Assembly (NCBI RefSeq): GCF_001262605.1
Contig: NZ_LGTC01000001.1
Span: 1,412,501 to 1,476,500, forward strand
Length of the DNA stretch: 64,000 nt
Direction of reading: 5' to 3'
From: Pseudobacteroides cellulosolvens ATCC 35603 = DSM 2933
Lineage (GTDB): Bacteria > Bacillota > Clostridia > Acetivibrionales > DSM-2933
Shown here: positions 19,502 to 27,642 of the stretch, piece after piece
Numbering within the stretch: the stretch's first letter is position 1
Layout of the letters: each line of letters begins with the position of its first letter
Program-made: the position numbers and the translations under genes
The notes under the pieces: generated by a model
Told to the model about the DNA's origin: nothing
What the model saw: only the letters and a program-made list of their open reading frames with translations
Database searches by the model: none

Positions 19502-21406
19502 ATGGATATATTAGGCAATATAAGCCTTATCACTTCATTAGTAGCCGGGATCTTTAGCATTATACTGATAAAATGTAAAAATAACGCGAAATTTGCACTT
19601 AAGGCAGGTCTTTTATCCAGTTCTTTTATTATAGTTTCATCCTTTGTGCTTATTTATCTTTTAATAAGTGGCAACTTTTCCATTGAGTATGTATTCAAAA
19701 ACACCGACCGTGATCTTCCTCTTATATACAAAATTTCTGCATTGTGGTCGAGTTCTTCAGGTTCTCTCCTCCTATGGGCTACCTGCATTTCCATTGTTTA
19801 TATTTTTATCTATGGTTTATTTTATTTTAAAAAGAACCAAAACCATAAATATTTAATGTGCTTAACAGCCACAACAACCATCTTGAATCTAGCATTTCTA
19901 GTTGTTTTGATCTTTATAAATAACCCCTTTAAAATTGTTGGTGCAAATAGTGACGGATTTGGCCTCAACCCTTCCCTTCAAAGTATTGGTATGGTCTTTC
20001 ATCCTCCGTTAGTCATGATTTCGTACTCCTGCCTTTTTGCTGCATTTGCTTCCAATCTATATGAAATACTTTATTCCAGGTCTATTGGACAAGCAGTACA
20101 GCAACATCAGAACGAACAGCCTGCAATTTCTGAATTACAATTTACAAGAAATGTTGCTCTTTTGGGATGGGTAATTCTAACAGCAGGTATTGTAAGCGGC
20201 GGGATATGGGCATATAGCGAACTTGGATGGGGTGGATACTGGAATTGGGACCCTATAGAAAATTCAGCTTTGGTTACATGGCTGCTTGCCACAGCATACC
20301 TACATTTATTTCATCTGAAAAAAAACAATACTATTAATGACCGTCCATTATTCATTTTAATATCTGCAACCGCTTTCTCAATTCTTTTTGGCACCTTTTT
20401 GGCAAGAAGCGGTATTCTCAACTCGGTTCATGCATACTCAAATCATGGCAGCAAAATATTCTTTTTAGTGATACTGGTAAGCTTGACTATCATATGCTTG
20501 TCTGTTTTTATTGCTGTTTTCAGAAAAAGAGAGAAAAATAAACTCTCCAAATTTGATTTTAATCGTTTTAAGCTATATATCCCACCATTTCTTATGGTAA
20601 TATTGGCAATAATTATTATGTTGATGACTATATACCCAATGTTTTCTTCAGATGGTTCATCAATTTCAGAAAAAACCTATGATTTTCTTTTTGGTATTGT
20701 AGGGCTCATTATTGTACTTAGTTCAACAATTTTTTTCTCATTAAGGCATATAACAAACAAATTAAAGCTATTTATCATTTCAATTTCACTAATATCAGGA
20801 GCAGCTACTGTATTCCTTCCAGCCTTCGCATCATATCCTTTATTTACAAGGATTTCACTTGCAGTTTGTGCATTTTGTTTGGTTTCTATATTCTTAAGCT
20901 TCGCATTAAGTATAAATAATCTATTTAACAACACTAATTTTTTGACAACATTTATAATTCACCTTTCCATTGTAATAATTGCATTTGGTTTTATTGGCAC
21001 CAGGAGCATGAAAGTAGAAACAAGCAGTGTAATTGATAAAAATGGAACAATCAGTATAGGAAATCACAAATTAAAGCTAATATCTTTATCCGTTGATGAC
21101 GGACCAAAGATAAAGACTTGGACTGCAAGATTATCTTATTATAACGGAAAAATCACTAAGGATATAAACACATCACTTCAATTTTACAAAAAAAAGAAGG
21201 TTTATCACTCTGAAGCATTTATAATGCACTCATTTAAAGAAGATCTATATATTATCGTTGAGAATTCATCAGATGACGGAAGTGTGCTTTTTAAAGTATC
21301 ATTATTCAAATGGATTTCACTTTTGTGGGCTGGTATTATTTTGATGGTTTTGGCCTCATTGCTCCTCTTTTGGAAGAAGTTATGCGGCAACGCATATTTT
21401 ATATAA
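19502..21406 (+). CDS. CcmF/NrfE-type cytochrome c heme lyase
   Basis: An integral membrane protein that joins heme to CxxCH motifs of c-type cytochromes outside the cell. Start at ATG 19502 after TTGGAGGAATGT (634 residues). It has about 14 hydrophobic segments. The family signatures are clear: LNPSLQSIGMVFHPP with an external heme-ligand histidine, the tryptophan-rich heme-handling stretch WGGYWNWDP, then FGTFLARSGILNSVHAY, and a C-terminal extracytoplasmic domain before a last helix. No ccmE, ccmH or ccsB gene is in the window. The 46-base gap to the dockerin cytochrome gene makes an operon likely; that protein is the obvious client. Confidence 0.9.
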   Translation: MDILGNISLITSLVAGIFSIILIKCKNNAKFALKAGLLSSSFIIVSSFVLIYLLISGNFSIEYVFKNTDRDLPLIYKISALWSSSSGSLLLWATCISIVYIFIYGLFYFKKNQNHKYLMCLTATTTILNLAFLVVLIFINNPFKIVGANSDGFGLNPSLQSIGMVFHPPLVMISYSCLFAAFASNLYEILYSRSIGQAVQQHQNEQPAISELQFTRNVALLGWVILTAGIVSGGIWAYSELGWGGYWNWDPIENSALVTWLLATAYLHLFHLKKNNTINDRPLFILISATAFSILFGTFLARSGILNSVHAYSNHGSKIFFLVILVSLTIICLSVFIAVFRKREKNKLSKFDFNRFKLYIPPFLMVILAIIIMLMTIYPMFSSDGSSISEKTYDFLFGIVGLIIVLSSTIFFSLRHITNKLKLFIISISLISGAATVFLPAFASYPLFTRISLAVCAFCLVSIFLSFALSINNLFNNTNFLTTFIIHLSIVIIAFGFIGTRSMKVETSSVIDKNGTISIGNHKLKLISLSVDDGPKIKTWTARLSYYNGKITKDINTSLQFYKKKKVYHSEAFIMHSFKEDLYIIVENSSDDGSVLFKVSLFKWISLLWAGIILMVLASLLLFWKKLCGNAYFI

Positions 21407-21452
21407 ATTTTTACTTTATTTTATTTATTCTAAGTAAGGAGGAATGTATACT

Positions 21453-24400
21453 ATGGCAAGACGTGTTTTAAAATCCATCATTTTTATTTGCATCCTGTCA
21501 CTGCTTGTTTTCAGCAGTATACAAATCTTTTCCGAAGGGGTTGTAACCCCGATTAAGGGAGGCAAGGTAGCAGTTGATTACATGGAGCCTGATGCATACT
21601 CTGAAAAGAGACTTGCTGAAGGTAAAGCCATGTTTGAAGCTAAATGTGCAGTCTGTCATACCGATAGCGGAAGAGATATGGTATATTTTGGTGACCCTGA
21701 TTTCAGTGCCACAAGAGTAGCAGGAAGTGTCAAAAAATTTGCCGGTTCATCAAGTGACCCTGAGATTGGAGAAAAAGTTTATGAATATCTCAGATACAAT
21801 AATGACGGCCCTTTTATGAGTCAGGATGATCCGTTTTTACAGCCTGGCCCATTAAGTCTGGAGCCTGGCGGCGGAAACCCAGTGCTTTCAAGAGATCAAG
21901 ATTTCTGGGGTTCACTTACAGGACATAAAATTCCGACACCTGATGACGTCAATATCGAAAATCTTTGGAATACATATGATATGAAAAAGGTAATTGTTCC
22001 ATACCGTACTGCAAGTTGGATGGAATTCATGCCTCATGAGGTTCCTCTTAAAGCAGCTGTTAATGAAGTTAGAAGTCTTTTCAACAAACAGAGGTATAAT
22101 CTAAACAGTTTGCCGCTGTCAAATAAGGGGTTGGGAAGTTATTTCGGCTATAGTGCAAACAGCATATACAAAAAATATCAATTTGCAAGTCATGATTTCT
22201 CAAAAACCGATCATTCAAAAGACTATTTGGAAGCTGTGTATAGTACTTCGCTGCTGTGTTGGTTGGGTGTCCTAGATTTTGAATACGGACTTCCACAACG
22301 TGTAAACAACAAATGGAACGGAGAATGGAAATGGGGTAACCAGGAAAACACAGTACTATGGGGACCAGGTTCCAATCTGGATTGGCTTGACTCCTATGGA
22401 ATAAACAAACAAGAAAGAATACATTCCAGGGAGCTTTATAGAAACAAATGGACTCAATATTCCACAATGTTTGTTACAGGTAAGAATGGAAGTTTTCAGC
22501 CTAATAGTTATTTTTACTTTGCTACAATGCCTTGGGGCTGTAAAACTTATGATGCCGGAACTTTTGGCGGTAAGAATGTCCAAATGTTAACCGGACTTCA
22601 AGGTTTTACCGAATTGTGGAACCATTCCAAGACTTACACTGCTGCATCATATCCTGGTACACAATCTCTTGGAAATTACGGTAATACAACGAGATGGTAT
22701 TTAATGGCCGTTTCTTGGCCATATGAAGGCTTTATGAATTATAGCGGTGATAAGAAGACAGCTATAAATCCTTTCCTCGAGCTTATATATAGACAGTGGA
22801 TGGCATCTATTGGTGCACCAGATGAGGAATTGAGGGATCCATATAGCGATTCGTATAATTTACCAACAGGAAACAAGGATTCTGAAAGATATACATGGCT
22901 AATACAATCATATAACAGCTTGCAGAGTGCCATGACAACCAGCCAGAAAGATTTTGTAAAATCATATATAAGGAGGATTTATCCAACAAATCCAACAAGT
23001 TATGCAAAGCCGTTTAGTCCTTCTAATTGGAGTTTAGTCGATCCTGCTCCTACAAAACCTGTAATCCTTCCATTTGGATCAGACACTGCAGTTGCAGAAA
23101 AACCATATGTTCTAAGGATAATAAGAGCTCAAGCAAAGGATGGAGATATCAAAATTACTGCCTCAGACCTTCCTAGCGGAGCAAAGCTGGTTGAAACAAA
23201 AGGAAAATGGGCAGCAAACGATTATGAATACTCTATTAACTGGACACCTACTAAAGATCAAGCCGGAAAATCCTATACAATAAATTTAACAGGAACTAGC
23301 AGTATGGGAACTACCAGTGTATCAACCACAATAAACGTAGTTTCATCAGAAAGTCCCGTAGTTCTTGATGATATACCCAGTTATTCAGTTTATGAAGGCC
23401 AGGAATTGGCATTCCCTCTTACCGTTCAAAACTATAATGCGGAAAATCTTCAATTCTCCATGGAGGGAAGCTTTGGAAAAGTAATTAACAATGCATGGAA
23501 CACTGCTGGTATTTACATGCTTAAACCAGAAAAGAAAGATGTAGGTGTTCATACAGTTACATTTACTGTTAAAGATAAGTTAGGCAATACATCAACAAAG
23601 AGTGCAAAAATAACCGTTACAGCAAACAGCAAGCCAGAGGTTCAGTTAACACCAACTGGTTCCGGCCCCGGTAAAAACAAGAATATATACAGGGTTAAGG
23701 CTGGTGACACTTTGAAGCTGACCTTTGATGCTACCGATGCTGATGGAGACAAGATTGAAATAAGCAAAAACCCTGAATTCCCAGGAACTATAAATAATAA
23801 TGTATATACTTATACTGTAGAAGATGAAATGGCAAAGAACTTCCCTGGTCCAAACGTTCTGACATTTGAAATAAAGGATCTGGCATCTAGTGGAAGTGCT
23901 TTTTCCTACCCTAAATACAAGGGTAGCGTAACAAAAAAAGTATTATTAGTATACTTTGAACCAAGGGATGCAAGTTCAAACCATACACCATGGGCAGTAG
24001 CAGGCTCTCCACAAACTGTAAAGAGCGGTCAAAAAGTTACACTTGATGGAACAGGATCGGATGACACCGACAAAGATCAAATAAAATATAAATGGAGTCA
24101 GGCCAGCGGTCCGAAAGTTGAATTGTCCGATACTTCAATTGCTAATCCAACTTTTAACGCACCAAATGTCACTACACCGACAATTTTAAAGTTTTACCTT
24201 ACTGTAACGGATCCAGGTGGACTTAGCGACAGCGGTGTCGTTAGGGTTAAAGTTGACAATGGTGCTTCTAACCCAACTTCTAGTCCTAGCCCTACATCAA
24301 CTGCTACTGTTAGCTCACTGACTGGTGATATTAATCAGGATAATATAGTAAACATGGCGGATGTAATAATGATGGCAAAAGAGTTTAATGGCAATAAACC

Positions 24401-24494
24401 CGGATCACCATGCGATATTAATGGAGACAGCATTATAAATATGTCTGATATTATTATTGTGGCTAAAAACTTTAACAAATCTGCCATAGCATAG
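21453..24494 (+). CDS. Secreted c-type cytochrome with Ig-like/PKD domains and dockerin
   Basis: 1013 residues from ATG 21453 (AAGGAGG ten bases upstream; the ATG at 21444 abuts it). A signal peptide or anchor lies at about 1-30. A cytochrome c motif, CAVCH (Cys65, Cys68, His69), sits in the helix KRLAEGKAMFEAK; a possible distal Met is in NDGPFM about 50 residues on. Residues about 85-525 are a Trp/Tyr-rich region I do not recognise. Then come two or three Ig/cadherin-like domains (about 545-850), a PKD-like domain (about 855-950), a Ser/Thr/Pro linker and a dockerin (NQDNIVNMADVI, NGDSIINMSDII). A heme-bearing cellulosomal subunit is inferred; its redox role is unknown. Confidence 0.88.
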   Translation: MARRVLKSIIFICILSLLVFSSIQIFSEGVVTPIKGGKVAVDYMEPDAYSEKRLAEGKAMFEAKCAVCHTDSGRDMVYFGDPDFSATRVAGSVKKFAGSSSDPEIGEKVYEYLRYNNDGPFMSQDDPFLQPGPLSLEPGGGNPVLSRDQDFWGSLTGHKIPTPDDVNIENLWNTYDMKKVIVPYRTASWMEFMPHEVPLKAAVNEVRSLFNKQRYNLNSLPLSNKGLGSYFGYSANSIYKKYQFASHDFSKTDHSKDYLEAVYSTSLLCWLGVLDFEYGLPQRVNNKWNGEWKWGNQENTVLWGPGSNLDWLDSYGINKQERIHSRELYRNKWTQYSTMFVTGKNGSFQPNSYFYFATMPWGCKTYDAGTFGGKNVQMLTGLQGFTELWNHSKTYTAASYPGTQSLGNYGNTTRWYLMAVSWPYEGFMNYSGDKKTAINPFLELIYRQWMASIGAPDEELRDPYSDSYNLPTGNKDSERYTWLIQSYNSLQSAMTTSQKDFVKSYIRRIYPTNPTSYAKPFSPSNWSLVDPAPTKPVILPFGSDTAVAEKPYVLRIIRAQAKDGDIKITASDLPSGAKLVETKGKWAANDYEYSINWTPTKDQAGKSYTINLTGTSSMGTTSVSTTINVVSSESPVVLDDIPSYSVYEGQELAFPLTVQNYNAENLQFSMEGSFGKVINNAWNTAGIYMLKPEKKDVGVHTVTFTVKDKLGNTSTKSAKITVTANSKPEVQLTPTGSGPGKNKNIYRVKAGDTLKLTFDATDADGDKIEISKNPEFPGTINNNVYTYTVEDEMAKNFPGPNVLTFEIKDLASSGSAFSYPKYKGSVTKKVLLVYFEPRDASSNHTPWAVAGSPQTVKSGQKVTLDGTGSDDTDKDQIKYKWSQASGPKVELSDTSIANPTFNAPNVTTPTILKFYLTVTDPGGLSDSGVVRVKVDNGASNPTSSPSPTSTATVSSLTGDINQDNIVNMADVIMMAKEFNGNKPGSPCDINGDSIINMSDIIIVAKNFNKSAIA

Positions 24495-24503
24495 ACACTG
24501 AAA

Positions 24504-24536
24504 AAAAAACCGAAGGCCATGTCCCTTCGGTTTTTT
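24504..24536 (+). terminator. Rho-independent terminator after dockerin cytochrome
   Basis: The stem ACCGAAGG pairs with CCTTCGGT around a 7-base loop, preceded by an A-run and followed by TTTTTT. It ends the heme lyase-cytochrome transcription unit ten bases after the stop. Confidence 0.92.
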
Positions 24537-24654
24537 AGGTATAAAGGAAATTTTATAGTGAAAATTATTTTTAATCATGACTATATTGTATACAAATATA
24601 TTTCAAGTAAGACACTCAAAGACTTTTTTAAGATTATAAAGGGAGGGTACCTAT

Positions 24655-25782
24655 ATGATATCAGTATTTAATGCAAATAATTGTACTGAATATTTTTTAA
24701 TGTTGGAAATACCTGATAAGAATTATATGTTTAGCGATATAGTGGAAAATATATTCGAAAAGTATAATGAGATATGCAAAAATAATGGTTTGGAGCAAAA
24801 ATTTTTGATTTATATTAGAATATATTTAAGCGATATATATAATCAGGCAAGTTATATAAAAGAGTATTTATCTAATAATTATAATTCAATGTTTTATATA
24901 TTGGTAGGACAAGCACCTGCTTCAGGTGCTAAAATTTCTCTTGAAGCATATTTTTGTAAGCCTCTAAATGAAGCTGATATAGAAAAAAATGTAGAAGAAA
25001 ATACGGTGTCAATTAAACATGGAGCATATTTAACAAAGTGGGGAAATATTACACCTGATATAATAGGAGATTCATGCAAACAGACCGATGACATATTTAA
25101 TAAACTTTCTTCCCAGGTTAGTGATCTAGGTGGTAATATTAAGGATAACGTTTTACGTACATGGATTTATGTACGTGATATAGACAACAATTATAGCGGC
25201 ATGGTTAAATGCAGAACTAAATGGTTTGAAAATGAAAACATGACAAAAGATACACATTATATTGCTTCAACAGGAATTGAAGGTAAAAGCATTCTACCTT
25301 CTTCATTAGTGCAATTAAGTTATGTTTCATCAATTGGTATCAATAGTGAACAAATAGTTTTTATGAGTGTTCCTGATTATATGAATCCTACACATGAGTA
25401 TGGTGTTACTTTTGAGCGTGGAACGAAAGTTGTCTATGGCGACAGATCCCACTATTATATTTCCGGTACAGCAAGCATAGACAATAAGGGTTTGGTACTT
25501 TTTCCGACTGATGTATTAAAGCAGATAGAACGTGCTTTTATAAATATAGAAGCACTTTTATCTAAATACTCTGCAAGTTTAAATGATCTAAAAGTAATGA
25601 TAGTTTACTTAAGGGATTATTCTGATTATCAAATTATTCAAAATTATATAGAAGAACGTTTTAATGATACAATTCCTTATGTTATGCTTACTGCTCCAGT
25701 ATGCAGACCTCTTTGGTTAGTAGAGATTGAATGTGTTGCCATAAATAATAATGGTGATGAAAAGTTCAAGGCTTTTTTATAA
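24655..25782 (+). CDS. Tandem Rid/YjgF-like protein (chorismatase-like layout)
   Basis: 375 residues, cytoplasmic, start after GGGAGGG. The C-terminal half has the features of a Rid (YjgF/UK114) domain (YYISGTASID, then IERAFINIEALLSKYSASLNDLKVMIVYLRDYSDY, and a final PYVMLTAPVCRPLWLVEIECVA). The N-terminal half contains a second, more divergent one (TWIYVRDIDNNYSGMV, then HYIASTGIEG). Two fused Rid-like domains are also the fold of FkbO/Hyg5 chorismatases, so an enzyme acting on a small metabolite is possible; simple imine deamination is the alternative. Function is not assigned. Confidence 0.72.
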   Translation: MISVFNANNCTEYFLMLEIPDKNYMFSDIVENIFEKYNEICKNNGLEQKFLIYIRIYLSDIYNQASYIKEYLSNNYNSMFYILVGQAPASGAKISLEAYFCKPLNEADIEKNVEENTVSIKHGAYLTKWGNITPDIIGDSCKQTDDIFNKLSSQVSDLGGNIKDNVLRTWIYVRDIDNNYSGMVKCRTKWFENENMTKDTHYIASTGIEGKSILPSSLVQLSYVSSIGINSEQIVFMSVPDYMNPTHEYGVTFERGTKVVYGDRSHYYISGTASIDNKGLVLFPTDVLKQIERAFINIEALLSKYSASLNDLKVMIVYLRDYSDYQIIQNYIEERFNDTIPYVMLTAPVCRPLWLVEIECVAINNNGDEKFKAFL

Positions 25783-25798
25783 ACTAATATAGAAGTTA

Positions 25799-25870
25799 GC
25801 CTGTCGCAGATCCAATAAAAAAATTGTAACCCATATCAAATGTAAGATTATTAGCACTTTTAATATAGTA
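25799..25870. repeat. Palindromic intergenic repeat, degenerate copy D
   Basis: The right arm CAAATGTAAGATTATTAGCACTTTTAATATAG is well conserved with copies B and C. The left part (TGTCGCAGATCC) only weakly matches the centre of the family, so this is a truncated or decayed copy. Confidence 0.55.
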
Positions 25871-25900
25871 AAAAATCAAGAATTACTTACATTCAAAAAA

Positions 25901-25944
25901 GGGAGTGTTGCAAAACCATAATTAGTTTTGTAACGCCCTTTTTT
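25901..25944 (+). terminator. Rho-independent terminator
   Basis: GGGAGTGTTGCAAAAC (25901-25916) pairs with GTTTTGTAACGCCC (25925-25938), loop of eight, then a T-run. It probably ends the Rid-like gene and insulates the peptide/radical SAM pair. Its stem resembles the IS1182-type terminal repeat. Confidence 0.85.
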
Positions 25945-26213
25945 ATATAAAAACAGCAAAATGTATATTACTTCCCACTACTGCAGGTCACTTAACACAT
26001 TTATTTGTTAACATAATTTGTAATTAATTTAATCTGTTCATTTGTATGATGTGATATTTATGCAACCCGAGATTATACCTCAGTTTAAAAATTGATGTAA
26101 AATCAGTAATTATGTTATTTTAATTACTGTTATACATATAGTTACTTAGGAACAGATTTAAATACAATAACATAAGATGTAACGTAATGGAAATTATTAG
26201 AGGAGGTAATAAT

Positions 26214-26390
26214 ATGTACCCAGCATGCCCGGTATACTTAATGTACTCAATATATCAAACATGCCCAATTTATCGACAGCAGTATATGCAAAACAATATA
26301 TACAATCAACCTTTGAGGATAAATCCTACTAATAATCCAAATTCAATTTATGAAGTAAACAACGCCTTGCTGAATCCAGTAGTAATCTAA
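26214..26390 (+). CDS. Small Cys/Tyr-rich peptide, candidate RiPP precursor
   Basis: 58 residues from ATG 26214, preceded by AGAGGAGGTAATAAT, which is among the best ribosome binding sites here; the longer frame from 26187 lacks one. The N-terminal half carries two CP-x-Y motifs (CPVY and CPIY) and nine tyrosines in about 32 residues; the C-terminal half is Asn/Pro-rich (NPTNNPNS). There is no signal peptide. It lies 95 bases upstream of a radical SAM gene on the same strand, the usual arrangement of a modified peptide and its maturase. A small coat-like or unrelated peptide remains possible. Confidence 0.65.
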   Translation: MYPACPVYLMYSIYQTCPIYRQQYMQNNIYNQPLRINPTNNPNSIYEVNNALLNPVVI

Positions 26391-26485
26391 GATTCTTGAA
26401 ACCGCAGCTGATATTCCATTATTAACTGCTGTTGAATTTTATTTTGATTATTGACAATTATTTAGATCAGGAAAGGTGTTAAAAA

Positions 26486-27538
26486 ATGATCGAGCCTACA
26501 AACTTTGCATTTCAAGTTACATATAGTTGTCCACTTTCATGTGCACATTGCTGTTTTTCCGCAGGGCCACACAATAAAGATAGATTATCACTAAATGTCA
26601 TCAAGGATACTATTAAGGCTCTTAAATCTTCAAATGTTAAGTTAATTGCTTTTACGGGCGGAGAGCCTTTCTTACTCGGAAAGGATTTAATAGATGCTGT
26701 TGCTTATGCAAAAGAGAATGGATTTTCAACAAGAGTCATTACAAGTGCATTTTTTGCTAAAGATTTAAATAAAACTCAAACAGCCTTAATCCCACTGAAA
26801 GAAAGCGGATTGGATGAACTTTCCATCAGTTGGGATGACTATCATGAAGAATTTGTATCATTCAATTGTATTTCAAATGCATATAAAGTTGCCAATCAAT
26901 TGGGAATAATGACAGGCATTAATGTAGTTCAATCAGCAAAATCACGTTGGACCAAAGAAAGAGTAGAGAGAGAACTAGGACGAGACTTATCTCCAAATGA
27001 TATTATTTTAGAAAGTCCATTAAATTTAACTGGAAGAGCTGGAGAAAAATTAAAAGATTCCACTCACCGTCCAGAGCGGGTAATAGATCCTTGTCCCTAC
27101 GTACTGACAGGACCTTCACTTAATCCTCAGAATAAATTACTCGCCTGTTGCGGTGTATTGCCTGTTGTAGATGAACTAATTCTGGATCCAAAATATCATC
27201 CTGAAAATTTAATATTAACACTGGAAAGTGCTAAAACCTCAACCTTGTTAAATTGGTTGCACTTAAGAGGACCATACGAAATTATTAAATGGATATGCAA
27301 TAGATATTTTATTTCATTAATAGATAAAAACGAACTTGGTGGAAACTGTGAAGCATGCCGGATTCTTTATGAAACAAAGAAATTTTCGGAAAAGCTGCCT
27401 TCTGCTCTGGTTGAAAATTCAAAAAAAGTTTTTGATGAAATGCAGTTATTGAGTATTTTAGGGTTGCACAAACCTGTTTCCATATTGAATTTATGGAAGG
27501 AAGATTCAATTATTATTGATCCACCCCACCCTAAGTAA
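26486..27538 (+). CDS. Radical SAM protein with extra cysteines, possible peptide maturase
   Basis: 350 residues. The SAM-binding cluster motif is C15-x3-C19-x2-C22 (SCPLSCAHC), followed by the FTGGEPFL motif near residue 56. Further cysteines at 203, 221, 222, 288 and 291 (DPCPYV, ACCGV, GNCEAC) could hold one auxiliary Fe-S cluster, as in SPASM-like peptide-modifying enzymes. The start ATG follows AAAGGTG. Directly upstream is a 58-residue Cys/Tyr-rich peptide gene. Peptide modification is inferred from this context only; I do not recognise the subfamily. Confidence 0.82.
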   Translation: MIEPTNFAFQVTYSCPLSCAHCCFSAGPHNKDRLSLNVIKDTIKALKSSNVKLIAFTGGEPFLLGKDLIDAVAYAKENGFSTRVITSAFFAKDLNKTQTALIPLKESGLDELSISWDDYHEEFVSFNCISNAYKVANQLGIMTGINVVQSAKSRWTKERVERELGRDLSPNDIILESPLNLTGRAGEKLKDSTHRPERVIDPCPYVLTGPSLNPQNKLLACCGVLPVVDELILDPKYHPENLILTLESAKTSTLLNWLHLRGPYEIIKWICNRYFISLIDKNELGGNCEACRILYETKKFSEKLPSALVENSKKVFDEMQLLSILGLHKPVSILNLWKEDSIIIDPPHPK

Positions 27539-27580
27539 TTATTATAAAGTTTTGTAACCCATAATCTGTTATATAATAAA

Positions 27581-27627
27581 AGGCACAAGATACGGCAGGA
27601 ATTCATATCCTGCTGCATCTTGTGCCT
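27581..27627. terminator. Bidirectional rho-independent terminator
   Basis: A long stem GGCACAAGAT...GCAGGA pairs with TCCTGC...ATCTTGTGCC around ATTCATA. It sits between the convergent radical SAM and GH9 genes. Confidence 0.85.
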
Positions 27628-27642
27628 ATGAAAGTATTATAA

